A stretch of 64,000 nucleotides of DNA from Periconia sp. R9002 (GCA_023627715.1 JAMAHW010000115.1:39811-103810); one strand, 5' to 3'; positions 11,156-24,297 are shown, counted from the stretch's first letter. Notes: a model not told the origin generated them from the sequence alone. Numbers and translations: made by a program.

Positions 11156-11761
11156 ATTTGAATCCACGGTTTGGATGTAGAGAACTATATCGTATAATTG
11201 ATCCGTCACAGAAGAGAAAGTTTGCTCAGCCTCTTCATAAAAAGCTCAGATAATCGGTCGCAGCCATGTTTGTTGTTTATATACAACGAAAAAAACATTA
11301 TTACTAAGCGTGTGTGGCACAGTACGAATGAGGCCACGTAAGAAATTTGCACGTTTCAATTCTTTGCACTTTTAGGATTCATGTGACCTACCTATGTAGG
11401 ACCGACTATAACAAGGCATAGTGTACGACTACGAGGATTTTTCCACATGTGGAAAGACTACATCTAGTTGGAGACACAGACAGGGGATATACCTAGTTCA
11501 TACCCGCTAACGCTTTTCCAACAGGCCATTTCCCCTCATTCCAGGACCCGCGCCCCACTTAGATACTGCCCGAGGCCCTGATTCGTTTTTCTAACAGGCT
11601 TTAGTCAACCGAGTCGAGAGAGACCCAATTATTGTGCTATATAACGGGTGGGATATCCCACCGGTCGACTAGTTATTTGTCACTGCAGTGGCTGAGTGCT
11701 CAGAATGGGGGCGAGGTTGACTCTGGCAAGAACTCTTAATTTTGCGATATTGGGAAGCTTT
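11156..11761. other. intergenic, nothing recognised
   Basis: This is the 5' flank of the LovD-like gene. It is AT-rich around 11270-11300, with no coding signal. Confidence 0.5.
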
Positions 11762-12714
11762 TTAGGTAGGAGCATCGTCCTGGTTGTCTCTCCACTTGTT
11801 TCGTCTGTCATGACACACATCGAAGATAGACTTCCCAGAAAACCCACCTTGGGAATAAAAGCCATACTTCGCTTGGACTCGCGGGAAAGTAGAGATTAGA
11901 GTACCCTCTGAGACGCCGATGTTCATATCGGCGATGTTGATGTCGTCGTGTACGCTAGCTTGCATCGGAAGGTTGTTGTGATTCGCATTGGTTGGGGTGT
12001 TGCTTGTATTGGTGTTATTGTTCATCGGAGTATTGAAGTTTGGAAAGGCTTCTTGTCGACGCTCGTTCTTCAATTGGAGCAATCGCAGTTCCGGCTTCAT
12101 ACACGGTTTGGTGATGACTTTGTCGTAAGATTTCCATAGTTGGCGTATGCGCTCTGGTAGCTCGCCTTGTTGATTCAATAAGCCGCTAGCAGCGGCGGTC
12201 TGGAGCAGGGCCTCTACTTCCACGGAGAGATCTGAGATTGCTTCGAGAACATCATCGGACCTGTTTTTCTCGGAGGCTACGACCAGGTCCTTTCGCTTCT
12301 GATAGGTGCGCTGAGCCTCTCGGACTTGAGCGCGTCGCTTCTGGATTAGTGGTCAGCATGTGTGTCGATCAGGGCTGGCAGGGGTTTTCCGCCGCTAACT
12401 CGAGTTCCTCGATAAAGCAATGTACAGCAGCGCAATATGGAAAAAAAGTACGCGGGAAAAAGTAAGTGAATACGTACCTCGATGGCTGTCTCATCGCGTG
12501 CTCTATTCACGCGAGGCCTTCCGCGACCCCGTCGAGATGGTATGGGTGCTGATTCTGACTGTTCGATAGTAGGTGTGTTCGTGTTTTGCTGTAGTACGCT
12601 GTCGGTATCGAGGCCAAGGGGGAACCAGTTCGAAAAAGTTGGTTGTTTCTCAACACCACGCATCTGTGGATTGTATACATTGTCATTCATCTCATCGTTT
12701 CCCACAGTATTCAT
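11762..12714 (-). CDS. fungal bZIP transcription factor
   Basis: Two exons (12714-12478 and 12340-11762) flank a 137-nt intron that starts GTACGT and ends ACTAATCCAG. The product has 271 residues. A Ser/Gln-rich N-terminus leads to an AT-hook-like RRGRGRPRVNR. The basic region KRRAQVREAQRTYQKRKD follows directly after the splice junction (residues 80-97), and then a leucine-zipper-like helix. In the basic region the usual invariant Asn (as in Yap1-type RKAQNRAAQ) is replaced by Val85, which is unusual for a DNA-binding bZIP. The C-terminal 150 residues have no motif I recognise apart from an Asn/Thr-rich patch. It lies between the LovD-like hydrolase and the POT transporter, all on the minus strand, but I see no proof that it controls them. 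Confidence 0.82.
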
Positions 12715-13841
12715 TGCAAGACCGATCAGAATAATAAAAAAATTGTGTGGTGGTATAAGAGAGCGGCGTGGGTAGATAAATGGTGAAGTGATCAGATAAT
12801 CAGTAAAATCCGGAGGACAAAAACACCGCCTCCACGTTGAAACGCTAATTTAGTAACGGGAAATCCGGGGGTTGATTGGTCAATTTCTATTCATCAGGAT
12901 CATTACACTGCGTCTGTACGCAGTACCGAGTGTGTCAACCTTGTTTAAATACTCGACATTGAGAAGAAGCATTTTTTCTAGTAGGTCAATCCAACACTCC
13001 TCTATGATTATCATGTGATTAGGTAGTCTTGGCATTCCCTTTGTCTACAAACATCATTGATTGATATGTACATGCATATACCCAAAGTTCAGCGTCCAGG
13101 TCACGGCATCTGTCTATACATCAATGAGCTACCATATCGTATGACCTCCAAGTCCTTTCATTTCAGCGGCGCATTGTCCTTTGAAATTCCTTCTTCACAG
13201 ACAACAAACACTCGATACTTTGAGGATCGTCCACTACCCCTACAGAGGTATGTATCGAGCTTCCTAACTGACCTTCCGACAGAATCATGTGGTCTTCATC
13301 TTCTGACACGTGCTTTAAAGACCGCACACCCATAGTTTGAAAAGTGTTAGAGACGTATTACGACCCCGTGTATAATCCAATCTAAAAAGCGGAAAGTACC
13401 CGCGCACCTCGCCTATTCCGCATGAATTAGCCCCCACTGCGCTTTTGTCCGTATAAGGTTAGGCGCTACCACCCTTCACAGCAGCAAGCTTGATCTTAAA
13501 CCGTTACCGAACCGATTGGGACAATGGGCTCTAAGTAGACGGTTTGTTTTTATGCATGAAGATAGGGGTTTCTCTATCCGGGGGTTTTGATCTTCGTTAA
13601 TGTCGATCGGCGAATCGAGTAAATGGGTGTTGCCCTGTTGATGTTTCGTGGCCAACCAGAGTCAGTGGCAGAGATAAGCTATTTACAAGAAAGTAAACGA
13701 GTATCGAATAGGTATCCTTCATTCATAAAGTCCTATTGACGCGTTTAGGGTAGTTAAGCATCCCGGCTTATTGTAACGAGGCATCAAGATCCGCCCATGT
13801 CTACGCCTTTTCTGATCCCTCATAACTTCGTAAAAGGTTAA
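12715..13841. other. intergenic, nothing recognised
   Basis: This is the 5' flank of the bZIP gene and the 3' flank of the POT gene. No gene, repeat or RNA is seen. Confidence 0.5.
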
Positions 13842-15910
13842 CTACAAGGCAGCCTTCTCATTCTTCACCTCGACACTTTCTTGAACGGGACCACTCTCAG
13901 ACTCCTCGTCAATGCTCTTTCTTCCAATAAATTGGGACTCCTTCAGGTTGTTCAACGCATCTTCCTCCTTATCGGTGTTGCGGAACGTCCACCAGAAACC
14001 AATGGCACCGATCATGGCAACCACAGCGACGGATCCATAGTTCCACACGAGCAGCGGGTCCTCAGAGAGACCGACCAGAGCTTGTCCAAGGGCAGACGAG
14101 ACGGCAGAAGTGAAGAGCGCGATACCCTGGACGGTGGAACGCATGTTCTTGGGGGCTTTGGTGTACGCATATCTGGGATCGCTGTTAGTGGAGAGTCTTT
14201 TCGACGTTCCATCATTACTTACTCAAGCTTAGTGATGGATGCCAACACCTCAGACATTCCAACCAATCCGTAAGGGAAGACCTGCACCCAGACCGAGATG
14301 TTGACATTGCACTTGTGCTTCGCTTTCTTCATCGCGTTGATGTTCGAACCGCAGGGGCTCATCTTGTAGATGTACGCCTGGATTACAGCCGCGCTGACCA
14401 TGGCAAGACTGGCCATGACGAAACCCGCCGTGATCTTTTTGATGGGCGAGAAGTTGATCTTGAACTTCCTCAGCAATGGGTAAACGATGAAGTCCATGAT
14501 GGGGACGACAATGATGATGAAAATAGGGTTAAGTTTAGAGACGATGTCGTTGGGTGTCGATCCTAGTTTCATGGTGCCGGCTTGGGAGACGAGGTTGTTC
14601 ATCATCTGGTTGTAGGCGAGCCAGTAGAGCGGGTACCAGAGGAAGACCTTGCAAGCAATAACACCACGTCGAACCTCGTCTACCCACTCATCGTCGAAAG
14701 TCATCCATTCTGGAGGTTCTTCACCACGAGCGCGGATGACGGAAGGCTTCGCATCGTTCCAGAAGTTGGGGTCGCGGACGTTGTTGGCGCTGCAATACCG
14801 TTAGTGTGAACATCGAGCCAATTTTTGAACGGAGAACACTTACAAGGTCTTGGGGTTCCAGGAGCCCTTGCCCTTGAACGCAAATCGGATAAGTTTCCAC
14901 GCCTTGCCCATGACAGAGCCAGTGGGAGGCGAGAGCGTGTAGTATTTCTTGAACCATAACAGAACAGCCGGGCAGACAAGATAACAGATGGTGGGCAAAG
15001 TGAACGAAAGCCAGAAGCCAACAAAGTGCTCCGAGTAAACCTAAAGATGTGTGAGCCTACTATCTCTTCTGCTGTTCATGACTGTACGTACCATTGCTAA
15101 AGATCCAGTGAGTGATCCGCAGTTGATCAACAGGTAGAAATAGATGTAGATACGGGCCGTCGTGTAGGCAGGGTCTACAATCTCTTTTTGGCCTCTTTTA
15201 TTCACGCGCACGTATGCTTTCTGGTCCTTGTACTGCTCGGCGATCAACGGTGAAATGTTCGACTTAAAACCTCCGGTTCCGATGCCCATGATTACGAGAC
15301 CAAGGGAAAAGATACCCATAGCGACGTTGGGGCGCACAATGACTTGAGGGATAGCGGAGAAGATGAGGACAATGTGCCCGACAATGGCAATGAGGTTGGA
15401 ATACTGGATGGTAAGGTAACGTCCCCAGTACTGATCCGCAAGGTAAGCACCGAAGAGGGGCGTGAAGTAAGACCAAAATTGGTTGACTGCCAAAGTTAAC
15501 AGATGATTCAATGTTTTCAGCAAACGCAACATACAGGTTGTCATTCCGGTCGAGGCACGCTGGCCCATACCCAAAGCTCCAGACCCTGCGCCCTTGAGGA
15601 ACCCTGCGCCAGTCCTCGAACCTGGAGGGAGGTCTTTTTGGATGAAGTTGACGAACACGGCGCTGGTACCGTAGTACGAGAAACGCTCAGCGAACTCAAC
15701 GAACGCGACTGTCCACGCAGTCCAAGGGATTCGGCCAGCGACACGAGGAAGAGTCGCCCACTCCTCATCCGTAGGGAAAGGTCCCAGCAGCATCTCACCA
15801 TCATCAATGGATCTGTTGCTGGAGGTGTCTGCCACTGGGATAGGCTCCACAGCCGAAGCTCCCTTGGTGACCTCGAGACTTGCGCGAGTATCCTTCATGA
15901 TGGTAGCCAT
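13842..15910 (-). CDS. POT/PTR2-family peptide transporter
   Basis: This is a proton-coupled di/tripeptide transporter of the plasma membrane with 621 residues. The five exons are 15910-15535, 15486-15092, 15040-14844, 14789-14223 and 14172-13842. The introns are 48-54 nt, all GT..AG, and the summed length is a multiple of three. The POT signature FVEFAERFSYYGTS lies in the first membrane helix. The second family signature, FYLLINCGSLTGSLAM, ends exactly at an exon junction. Alternating hydrophobic helices follow to the acidic C-terminal tail. An in-frame GTG at 15961 lies upstream, but the first ATG is 15910 (MATIMKD...), which I take as the start. It fits PTR2 homologues in length and layout. 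Confidence 0.93.
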
Positions 15911-17555
15911 GTCGAAGCACTGTCCTAGAGATCGAGAAGGGGTAACGAAGCGCGTTTCCACTGGCGCGTGGCCCTCTCAATTTATGTATCCCAAGCTCCC
16001 CATACTACATTGACTGTGCCAGAAAGGCCCAAGACCTCGGGATTACGCTTCAACCACTGAGAGCGTGCAAAGCTGCCTATCTCTCTTGTTTCTTGGCTCC
16101 TGTTATCAAGAAGCGCCCGTCAAAGGCAGTGGCACCAAGGCCCAGACTCCAGGAATTTGCCCCGGACGTTTGGTAAAGACGGGCATATTGCGCGTGCAGG
16201 CCGCGATGCAGTGATATCCAATCAATGCCAAGTTAACGCCCAGATCGTGGAGATGTTCTTCGCTCCTCGGTAGAGCTTAGTGGCAGGTTGCCAAGTGTTC
16301 AAGATTGTGAAAAATGCTCGGCGCAGTAGTACCACCTTCTTGTTTAAGCATTCGTTATCCGACCGTACAAGAGAAGGTATGCGGAGGGCTGCTTGGCCAT
16401 AATATTGCGCGCAAACCTCGTGGTGGATGTATTTTGGATTCTTCTTCGAGGCTCACGGGCTGATCCTGCATCTGCAGCTCGACGCTGGCGAGACCACCAT
16501 GCGAACGTCCTTGAGCCAGCATTAACCGAATAGTATGTTGAACGCAGTTCGGCGCAGGAAAAATTCGAGTAGGGCGTTGCTTCGTTTACTCGTACGTGTG
16601 ACTTCGTATTCGACAAGGCGCCGTTGGATCTCGCCTTCCCCACTAGGGCTCAGTAGAACTTTAAAGGGCATTCACCATGGAAAAAAAATCAACCCTGTTT
16701 TGTGGCGCCCTGGAAGTGAAGCCCGGTGAAAGCACCTGCTCGTTGCAGGCATAGCGAAATCTTATATCCTGTTTTTATACTCGAGTTGTAGCCAAATCGT
16801 GCACGTATTCGTTCTCAGTGTAAACGGTAACTTGCGACTACTGGTGAGAGCAGGGTCTGTGACACTGTGTTTTTTTATTAAGCGCCGAGCCACTGGGTTC
16901 CCATTGCATGAAAGCTGATCGACCCGATACAGAAAACGTTAATGGCGTAAGCGTGATTCACGAAAACTCTCGTGAATCTTCGATATGCCTTCTATGCGTC
17001 GACCTAGAATCAATCGAGATAGCTGGAGCGCAGTTCATGCTTAAATGAAGAGAGTTGCGACGACTCTTTCTTTTCCCCTTAAAATGATTGATTATGGAAT
17101 TTCGATGTGATAGGCCCTGGTGGCGCAACATTCCATTGATGGATAAACGCATCGCAAGATCAGCGTTGAAGAAACAAAGCAACCAACATCCAGAAGTAAG
17201 GTTAGTGGCTTGGTGTCAAGCCGAAATGGCCTTTTGTTCAACCGCGCCGCGTCTTCTTATCTACCGGCTTCTGCTTAGCACTGCTTACATGGCCAAAACG
17301 ATGGGCCAAGAGCATATTGTATGAGAGTAGGAGAGCCTTTTTGTGATTGATTTGTTGGTGTTTTCATGCTCGAAGAGTTTTTAAATTGATTGGCTGGGTC
17401 CTACATGTCAACCAATGTTTAGCTTGCTGAAATCTAATATGTTGTTTGATGATTCCATAGCTGTTGTCTTGCATCGTGTGCAAAGCACTGGCGAACGTGG
17501 CACAGTAGCGCTATCGAATCACCATTCTATATTGTTTGACTAGGCAAATTTCAAA
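15911..17555. other. intergenic, nothing recognised
   Basis: This is the upstream region of the POT gene. The short ORFs show no family resemblance and no repeats were noticed. Confidence 0.5.
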
Positions 17556-18132
17556 TCAGCAGTTTCTAAGCAAGACTTCTTTCCCCTCAATCATATCCCA
17601 CATCGGCTTCGCTTTCACCATGTCGGTGCCGGACTCGTAGCGACCCCCATCCGTCTTCTCCCCTACATACTGTTTCGCAGACCCTTCAATCTTCTGCCAG
17701 TCCAGCTCCGCGGTAACAACACACATGCCGTCCTGCGCGATCCCAGCCACTGCATCCATAACCCAGGAGCGACACCGCCAGTCTGGGTTGCCCTGTATGG
17801 CCGGAACCCCTCGAAAGAGCGCGATAAGACGCTGCTCATCTTCAATCTTGGCTATAGCAATGCGCGCGAGGAGATTAGTAGCTGATTGCACGTCTTCTAC
17901 GGAAATCTCCTCGTAGGACCAGCCGAGAGGTGAGTTCTTGACGTGGTGTTTTGTGCCTGGCTGTGCGTCTTTGCTCGCTCCCTTGAGTCCGATCAGGAAC
18001 GCCCAGTGATATCTGGAGAGGTTAATACGCGGAAGGTTAAGTGAATCAGAAGCTGGTTTACTTCCGTTCTCCCTTATGGGCGGTACCGGTGGGGTATAGA
18101 GCAAGGTACAGACGCTTTTTGTTGGAGCGCAT
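17556..18132 (-). CDS. small DUF6914-like fungal protein
   Basis: Exon 1 is 18132-18062 and exon 2 is 18012-17556, separated by a 49-nt intron (GTAAAC...TTAACCTCTCCAG). The product has 175 residues. The splice creates the run RLYLALYPTG...KYHWAFLIG, which is how I recall fungal DUF6914 proteins beginning. That supports the intron over the longer unspliced reading, which starts at a non-ATG codon. The rest is soluble and mixed alpha/beta, with conserved-looking HHVKN and SWVMDAV stretches. No catalytic motif and no signal peptide are visible. The function of the family is unknown to me. Confidence 0.72.
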
Positions 18133-18668
18133 GCTGTGGAAGATGAGTGAGCGAGTGCGACGGGAACGCCCCCGTTCTACGAAAGGTTTGCTAAGCGACG
18201 TTGGGCGTGCAGTGGTGGTGTGCGCGCGACAAAGGTTGCATTTGAAAGGAGAAAGCCACCTTTACCTATAGTCTACATACCTCTAAATTCTATATTAAGG
18301 CTGAATAGAGACTTCTAGAGACTGAGCAATCTTTAACCGTCCTGCAAGAATAAACGCCCCTTGCTAAGACGGAATCAATACTATCAATCTCCATCGCGCT
18401 CTGGTGTACGATAGTTATCCAATGCGCAACATAACTAAATATCATCAGTTTTGATCAAGGCCTTGGATGAGCTTTTGACTTTACATGAGGTCAATCCATT
18501 GTTTGAATTCGAGCGCACCAGCTAGACAGGCGCCAACGATCTGGGAAGGACATATCGTTTGTACGACACCCTCGAATGCGAAGACTGGAAGGCATCTTGT
18601 TGTGGAGGAATGCAAAATTAGGGTCTGTTCGAGAACAGTCGTGACAGTGTCGCTCAGTCGCTATGTGG
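18133..18668. other. intergenic, nothing recognised
   Basis: This is spacer between the DUF6914-like gene and the 3' end of the PQ-loop gene. No coding or repeat signal is seen. Confidence 0.5.
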
Positions 18669-19658
18669 TTACACGACTGCATTTGGTACCATGTTCTTCG
18701 ATCCCTCGTCGACTTGAGTTTCCTCTACGCCTCCTTGCTCGTCTTTCGTCTCGAAATCTTTGCCTTTTCCGAACAATCGCTTCATCATTGCCCCCAAATC
18801 CCACCCCCGCGCTTGCCATTCTCTTCCTTCAATACTCTCATCAAAAGTTTCGCCCCGCTCTTTCGCCCGCTTTCGTATCCCCCTCGTCCTCAGTCGCCAG
18901 ATCAGATGGCTGACGACCATTGCCATCTCAATCGCGCAACACAGCGCATAAAGAGTGCCGAACAGTGTATCGAATTCTGTTTGCGCCACCAGAGACATCA
19001 AGCTGAAGAATGCGCCACACCAATCGATGCCGAGGAAAATGAAATCGATGCCCACAACGCGACCCCTACGCTTGAGAAGCTCGAATGGGATTGGAAAGTA
19101 TCCACCGATCAAGAGGAGAAATGCGATAATCCCAATGAGAAGGACTGGCCATTCAACTCCGCGCGCGTAGGCGGGGCGTATGGCGTAAACGAGACCGGTT
19201 TGGATACCTGCGAAGACTGTGAACAGGCTCAGTAAAACGAGTGTCGCGGTCCAGGCTCGCCATTTTCTGGTTCACAGTTAGTTATTTTCGATTGACATGA
19301 CTGGATACGATCGATGGATCACGAACCGGCCATATACCATGCACTGCGCCCAGCTAACACCACACAGCGCACAGAAACATTGCGGTTGCACAATCAACGG
19401 GATATTGAACTGCTGCGCTATCGCATACACGCCGAATGGTACGCCGCTTGCTGACCACAGAAACATCATAGCCGAAGGAAGTCCTTCGGTCGTTTTGGTG
19501 CGGTAGTTGCGAATAAGTTGAGGCACTGGATGATTGATCAACATCTACTCATAACAATACAGGAGGATTTTGCACCTACCCAATTGCACGCACCAGAATA
19601 CCGTTCCGATGGTGCCCAGAATGTTTGCTGCGAGAGGGATCTCGCCTTGCGGAGCCAT
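18669..19658 (-). CDS. PQ-loop repeat membrane protein
   Basis: Three exons (19658-19580, 19525-19327, 19266-18669) give 291 residues. The introns are 54 and 60 nt; the second uses a less usual donor, GTTCGT, with branch site AACTAAC. The first PQ motif is VPQLIRNYRTKTTEG after the first helix. The second is degenerate (FPIPFELLKRRGRVVGID). About seven hydrophobic helices are visible, which is the cystinosin/SWEET-like topology of PQ-loop transporters in lysosome- or vacuole-type membranes. The last 60 residues are a charged cytosolic tail. The transported substrate cannot be told. Choosing GTTCGT yields AQCMVYGRKW, which keeps frame and restores the family pattern. Confidence 0.8.
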
Positions 19659-21005
19659 GTCTGTTGCGCCGGGTTGTGAAGTCGGTCGGAGTGAGGGGAA
19701 TGAAGACAACCAAAAACTTCAATGACGAAATCACTTCCTAATCAACGCAGGTGGTGATTCACCGTCGAGTTATGGGCGAAGTAGAATCAAAATTTTCCCT
19801 TCCATTGTTGTGTCTTGCAGTGATAAAGGCCCGTTCGTCCATTTTGGAAGTAGGATGACAAGTTTTGCAGATTTGCTAGGATAGCGCAGAATTTCGCAGC
19901 GCTATTCGCCTCGATGCTGAGAAGGTTGATGTTCCGCGGGGCGAAAAGCGGGGACCGGGGACTTAACTACCATATCCGTCAGCCGGTGGAGTACATGTGG
20001 AGAGTCACGAATGGCGCCATTTGTTGTAGGATGCGGTTCTCGAGTGAACACTTTGAGAGGATTGAGGTGTGCAAATATCAATCAATGCGTACATTGGCTC
20101 ACTCTAGTAGGTGGTAATCGTGAAAAGCAAGAACGAAATAAACCGAGAACAAGGTAGCATTTCTTTCGATTTTTGAAGAGAAAAAAAAAGACAATATGAA
20201 CACAGCTGCCCAGGGTCTCTAACGTCCCACAAGCCCGTACACTACTCACGTGTTAGCAGTCTGAGGTGTTTCGGTACGACCTTCAAATGTTTTGTGGAAT
20301 CAATTCTCATGCCTTCTTATATGCATTTGGTGTTTACGCGCGGCAGAGCGGCAACGAACATATGCTTTTTAAAATAGGAAAGATACTTACCTAGATACAG
20401 ATCAAGTTTTCACAAATTTGCAACCATTGCCCAACTGTGATAATGCATACGCCATGTGCAAGTTTAGCCTTGTTTGCTACACGGCTGGGATGAACAGTGC
20501 AGAATTACATTTGTGTATGCAAAAAAATTGCACATATCCTAATATACGACTTTAGGATTAAAGAAACATCACAGAGCACCTACAGCGCTTGGTCAGGTGA
20601 CCAAAAATGCACTTGTCTAGAATTGCGCTAGTCTCAATAAAGTAACCAATCTCTCATTGGTTGAAGTCGCTCGCTTTATACTTTCGTCCCCGGCTGCACG
20701 GATTTTACGCGGCAATAAGCGAAGGCAATGTATAAACCCATCATCATACATGTCCTTTGATGAAACAAGTATGAACATGTAACGGGGTATGGAGTTAAGG
20801 TAGGGTCTGCGAACTAGCTCGCATCGAGTAACATATCTCGTATTGGTCAACTTTCCTTTCACTTCAGTGATCCCATGTGAACTCGGAAGTCGTATAGACA
20901 CATGAAAAGTATAAAAGAAAGCAGTCTGGATATGCAATACTTCATTACAACAGACATCAAATCCTTCATCTTTTCTCGACATTTTGCTTCCATCAATTAC
21001 ACGCC
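19659..21005. other. intergenic between divergent genes
   Basis: About 1.35 kb lies between the PQ-loop gene and the dehydrogenase gene, which point away from each other. It contains an A-run near 20180 and AT-rich stretches, but nothing I can name. Confidence 0.5.
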
Positions 21006-22134
21006 ATGATTCCCCAGCACCTTTTCAGGAACTCTCTTACGACTTACGCCAAGTTTGGTGCCACGACCGATGCTATCGATGTAGCAAAGGCTTTCTCCAG
21101 AAGAATCCAAGGCAAGAACATCCTTGTCACCGGTGCCAACAAGGGCGGCATCGGGTTTTCGGCTCTTCACGCCTTTGTAAGTGTCACTGTAGTAACAAAG
21201 GAATATCTTGCTGACCTTTTAGGCCTCTCAATCACCAGCAAACTTGATCCTCGCTAGCCGCACTCCAGCAAAAATTCAAGAGTGCATCGATGCTCTCAAG
21301 GCAGAGTTTCCCGACGTCAAATACCACGCGCTGACCCTAGACCTGTCCACCCAAAAGTCCGTTCGTGCCGCCGCCTCCGAGCTACTTTCTTGGGACGAGA
21401 TTGATGCTCTAGATATCCTAGTCAACAACGCAGCTGTAGGGTTCGGCACTCCGACCCGAACTTTGACGGAAGACGGCATTGAACTGCACTTCGCCACCAA
21501 CCATATCGGACACTGGCTCTTCACCAATCTCATCATGCCCAAGATCATCAAGGCTGCAACCCGCAATCCGAAGGGCGCCACCCGCATCGTCAACGTAAGC
21601 TCGGGGTCTCCTTTTGGCGCCGGCATCCGCTGGAGCGATACCAACTTTGATAAGAAGACCAAGGACCTCCCCGAAGACGAGAAGCCCAACGCAATGTTAC
21701 ATCAGATGTTTGGTATAACAATCGACGAGGAAACCTCTTACACAACCCTTGAGGCATACAATCAGAGCAAAGTCGCTAATGTGCTCTTCGCTGTCGGTGC
21801 AAACGCGCGGCTTTTCGAAAGATATGGGATTGCATCTTTCGGTTTGCATCCTGGCGTTATTAAGACTGAGTTGAGCCGCGACAGCACTGAAGAGCAGAGG
21901 GAAAACATCAAAAAGATGAACATAGAATACAAAACGCTGTCTCAAGGGTCGTCCACGACTTTGGTGGCGGCTTTGGATCCAAAGGTAGTGGATGGCTTGA
22001 CTGACCAGGAACCTGCTGTATTCTTGGCTGATTGTCAGATGACTGGGTTGCCTCCAAAGAGCTCTTCGAAGGAGAATGGGGAGAGGCTCTGGGGCCTTTC
22101 CGAGGAGTTGACCAAGGAGAAGTTCTCCTATTGA
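21006..22134 (+). CDS. short-chain dehydrogenase/reductase
   Basis: Two exons (21006-21176 and 21223-22134) with a 46-nt intron give 360 residues. The Rossmann cofactor motif is TGANKGGIG (residues 42-50). It is followed by a NNAA motif at about 125, the catalytic Ser in VNVSS (about 183) and Y236-NQS-K240. This is the layout of retinol-dehydrogenase/WWOX-like fungal SDRs that reduce carbonyls with NAD(P)H. The N-terminal 30 residues carry no acidic residue before Asp22 and could be a targeting sequence; that is inference. The intron falls within the first helix after the glycine motif. The substrate is unknown. The next gene downstream is a regulator-like gene on the same strand. Confidence 0.9.
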
Positions 22135-22723
22135 GTGGCATCTTGTATCTGCTAGGGGGCTCTAATGTAGCTTATGGGACAGAGGTCGTTGTTTTGTGTA
22201 GTTGTTGTACCTAGCAGTATTTATTTGGAACTAAGAACTCTTGTACAAAACACTACTCACGACTGAATATGTGATCCGACCCACCCTGATCTTTGAACTG
22301 CTTACTCGTCTCTCCCGGCCTTTTGGATGAATATTCTCTACCAAATCTCTCCATGAACCGGAAGGATCTTATCTTCACCATTTTGAAGGCTGAAATAATC
22401 CACCAAGCCATTGTACAACTGTCAACTGGTTGTTGATAACACGAAAGTAGACTGCTAGCGCCATAGAACAATCAGAATAGGTATGGCATTAAGATCAGTT
22501 GGAACATCATATATGCTTGCTTTTCCCAGGCGAATCCGTTGGTTTTGACGTGAGTCGGACCGACGGATATATGGGCTTAAAGCCGGTCATTGTACTTCGC
22601 ACTTGGCGAATCGCGTCTTACTAGATAATCTCAAGCTATGAACATCCAGCCCGACAAACCTACGCGCAGAAAAACAAACACAAAGTAGAAAAACACAAAG
22701 GCGATTCCGTCACCCAGTTCATC
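22135..22723. other. intergenic, nothing recognised
   Basis: This is spacer between the dehydrogenase and the transcription-factor-like gene. No feature is seen. Confidence 0.5.
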
Positions 22724-24297
22724 ATGACAAAAACATTTCATTTCGTTAACGGCGCAAGCACAGACCGAAAGGCGCGAAAAGAGCTCCGACGGCATGTAAT
22801 GCTAGGCAAAAATGCCGGCAGAACAATCCATCGACCGTCGAAAATCAAAGCATTTCAGCAAAAATCGTTAGAACTTACAAACAAGGATGATTGTCCGATG
22901 CACACGAGACGCAGTTTTGAGCAAGTATCAAGGAAATCCGGTGGCATCGGAACAGCTTTCAGAATGTCTGAAATGAAATCGGTGGCATTTCCCGTGGAGC
23001 TGACGCCACAGTACGTGGAGATATTATCAAACTGTGCGATATTTCAGCAAATTCCCTATACTGTAATTTTTTTATTAACAACCTATAGTTCTCAAGTTTG
23101 TAGGGAACGGAATGTACCCATCGCACATTGGAGTGTCAGTGGAGACAGCCAAGCGGACTTGGCTTCAGAACATATCGACGGATAGGTCTAGTATGCCACC
23201 GAGCACCTTTATTGCTTGCAGAACGGCTAACGACTAGATTAGCTTTCTACTGTAACGTCGCTTTGATGCAGGCTTGCAATGCACTCTTTCATGAAGGAGA
23301 GCGCGATTCGATTGTCTCTTCGCTATTCCTCGCCAGAAGCATAGCCCACGTCCGCAGAAAGATCGAGAGTGAAGACGCCCTGTCTTGCTCGACTGTCGCA
23401 ATAGTACTTTCATTAGTCACCCAAGAACAGTTTCGACACGAGCATCAAGCTGCACGAGTGCACTTGGACGGACTGATACGTATGATAAACCTCCGCGGAG
23501 GGCTTGATACCCTCACAGAAACAGTCCAAGTTCTTTTGAAAGTTTGCAAGTAAGCTGTTTCCATACACAAATACGTCATTCATATCTGATTCTGCAGGAC
23601 CGACATCTTGTTTGCTCTTGAATATGGGAATCCGCCTGTTTTCTATCGAGACCGAATGACGCAGATCCGGTCGACGTACAGACTAAAATTCAAGGCGCAC
23701 AATGTAAATCAGAATGTCCTAATCCGTCAAAACCATATAGCCGAAGCTATGTTGCATGTATTAATGGACGTTTTCGATGTCTGCGTGCTCTTCAACCCTC
23801 CCGACCACCAGAAATTCGAAATGGACCTATATTCATATCAAGAGGTCCTCGTCTCCATTTCCTACCGTTTATTAACACTCGACTACATATACCAGCAGCC
23901 CATCGTTCCGACCACGGAGACCGTCTACCAGCTCGGGTCGATAGTGTTTGTAATGACTCTTTTCCTACAATACGGGCGCAGACGACTTCATCGTTTCACG
24001 AGGATAACTCAGTTACTCAGAGGCGTCATTGAGCTCCATTCAATGCATCCTGATAAAGATCAGATGTTGTGGCTCATGATCACCGGAGGAATTTGGATGA
24101 TGGATGGTATCTGGACTTTGGATGAGCACAGTGGGGAATGGCTTCCTCCACTGATACGGGAACTGGCTCAGGATATGGGGTTGCAAACTTGGGAAGAGGC
24201 TCGAGCTCGCATCGTGAAATATCCCTGGATATACAAGCTGCATGATAAGCCGGGAGAGGAGATATGGAAGCGTGTTCATGGAGGAACGGGAAAGTGA
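22724..24297 (+). CDS. fungal transcription-factor-like protein without zinc cluster
   Basis: I read four exons: 22724-23062, 23097-23185, 23238-23549 and 23598-24297. Together they give about 479 residues in one frame. The N-terminus (FVNGASTDRKARKELRRHVM...GKNAGR) is the start shared by a large group of ascomycete proteins annotated as fungal-specific transcription factors that lack a Cys6 DNA-binding domain. The middle and C-terminus (LAFYCNVALMQACNALFHEG; MIRMINLRGGLDTL; EEARARIVKYPWIY) match the regulatory-domain style of that group. Introns 2 and 3 have good signals (GCTAACGACTAG; GTAAGC...CTGCAG). Intron 1 is only 34 nt and is my weakest join. The function is probably regulatory, but there is no evidence of DNA binding. 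Confidence 0.7.

Noticed and set aside
18663..19235. 190-codon plus-strand ORF opposite the PQ-loop gene
   Set aside because: The minus strand gives a spliced PQ-loop protein with membrane helices. The plus-strand reading has no family resemblance.
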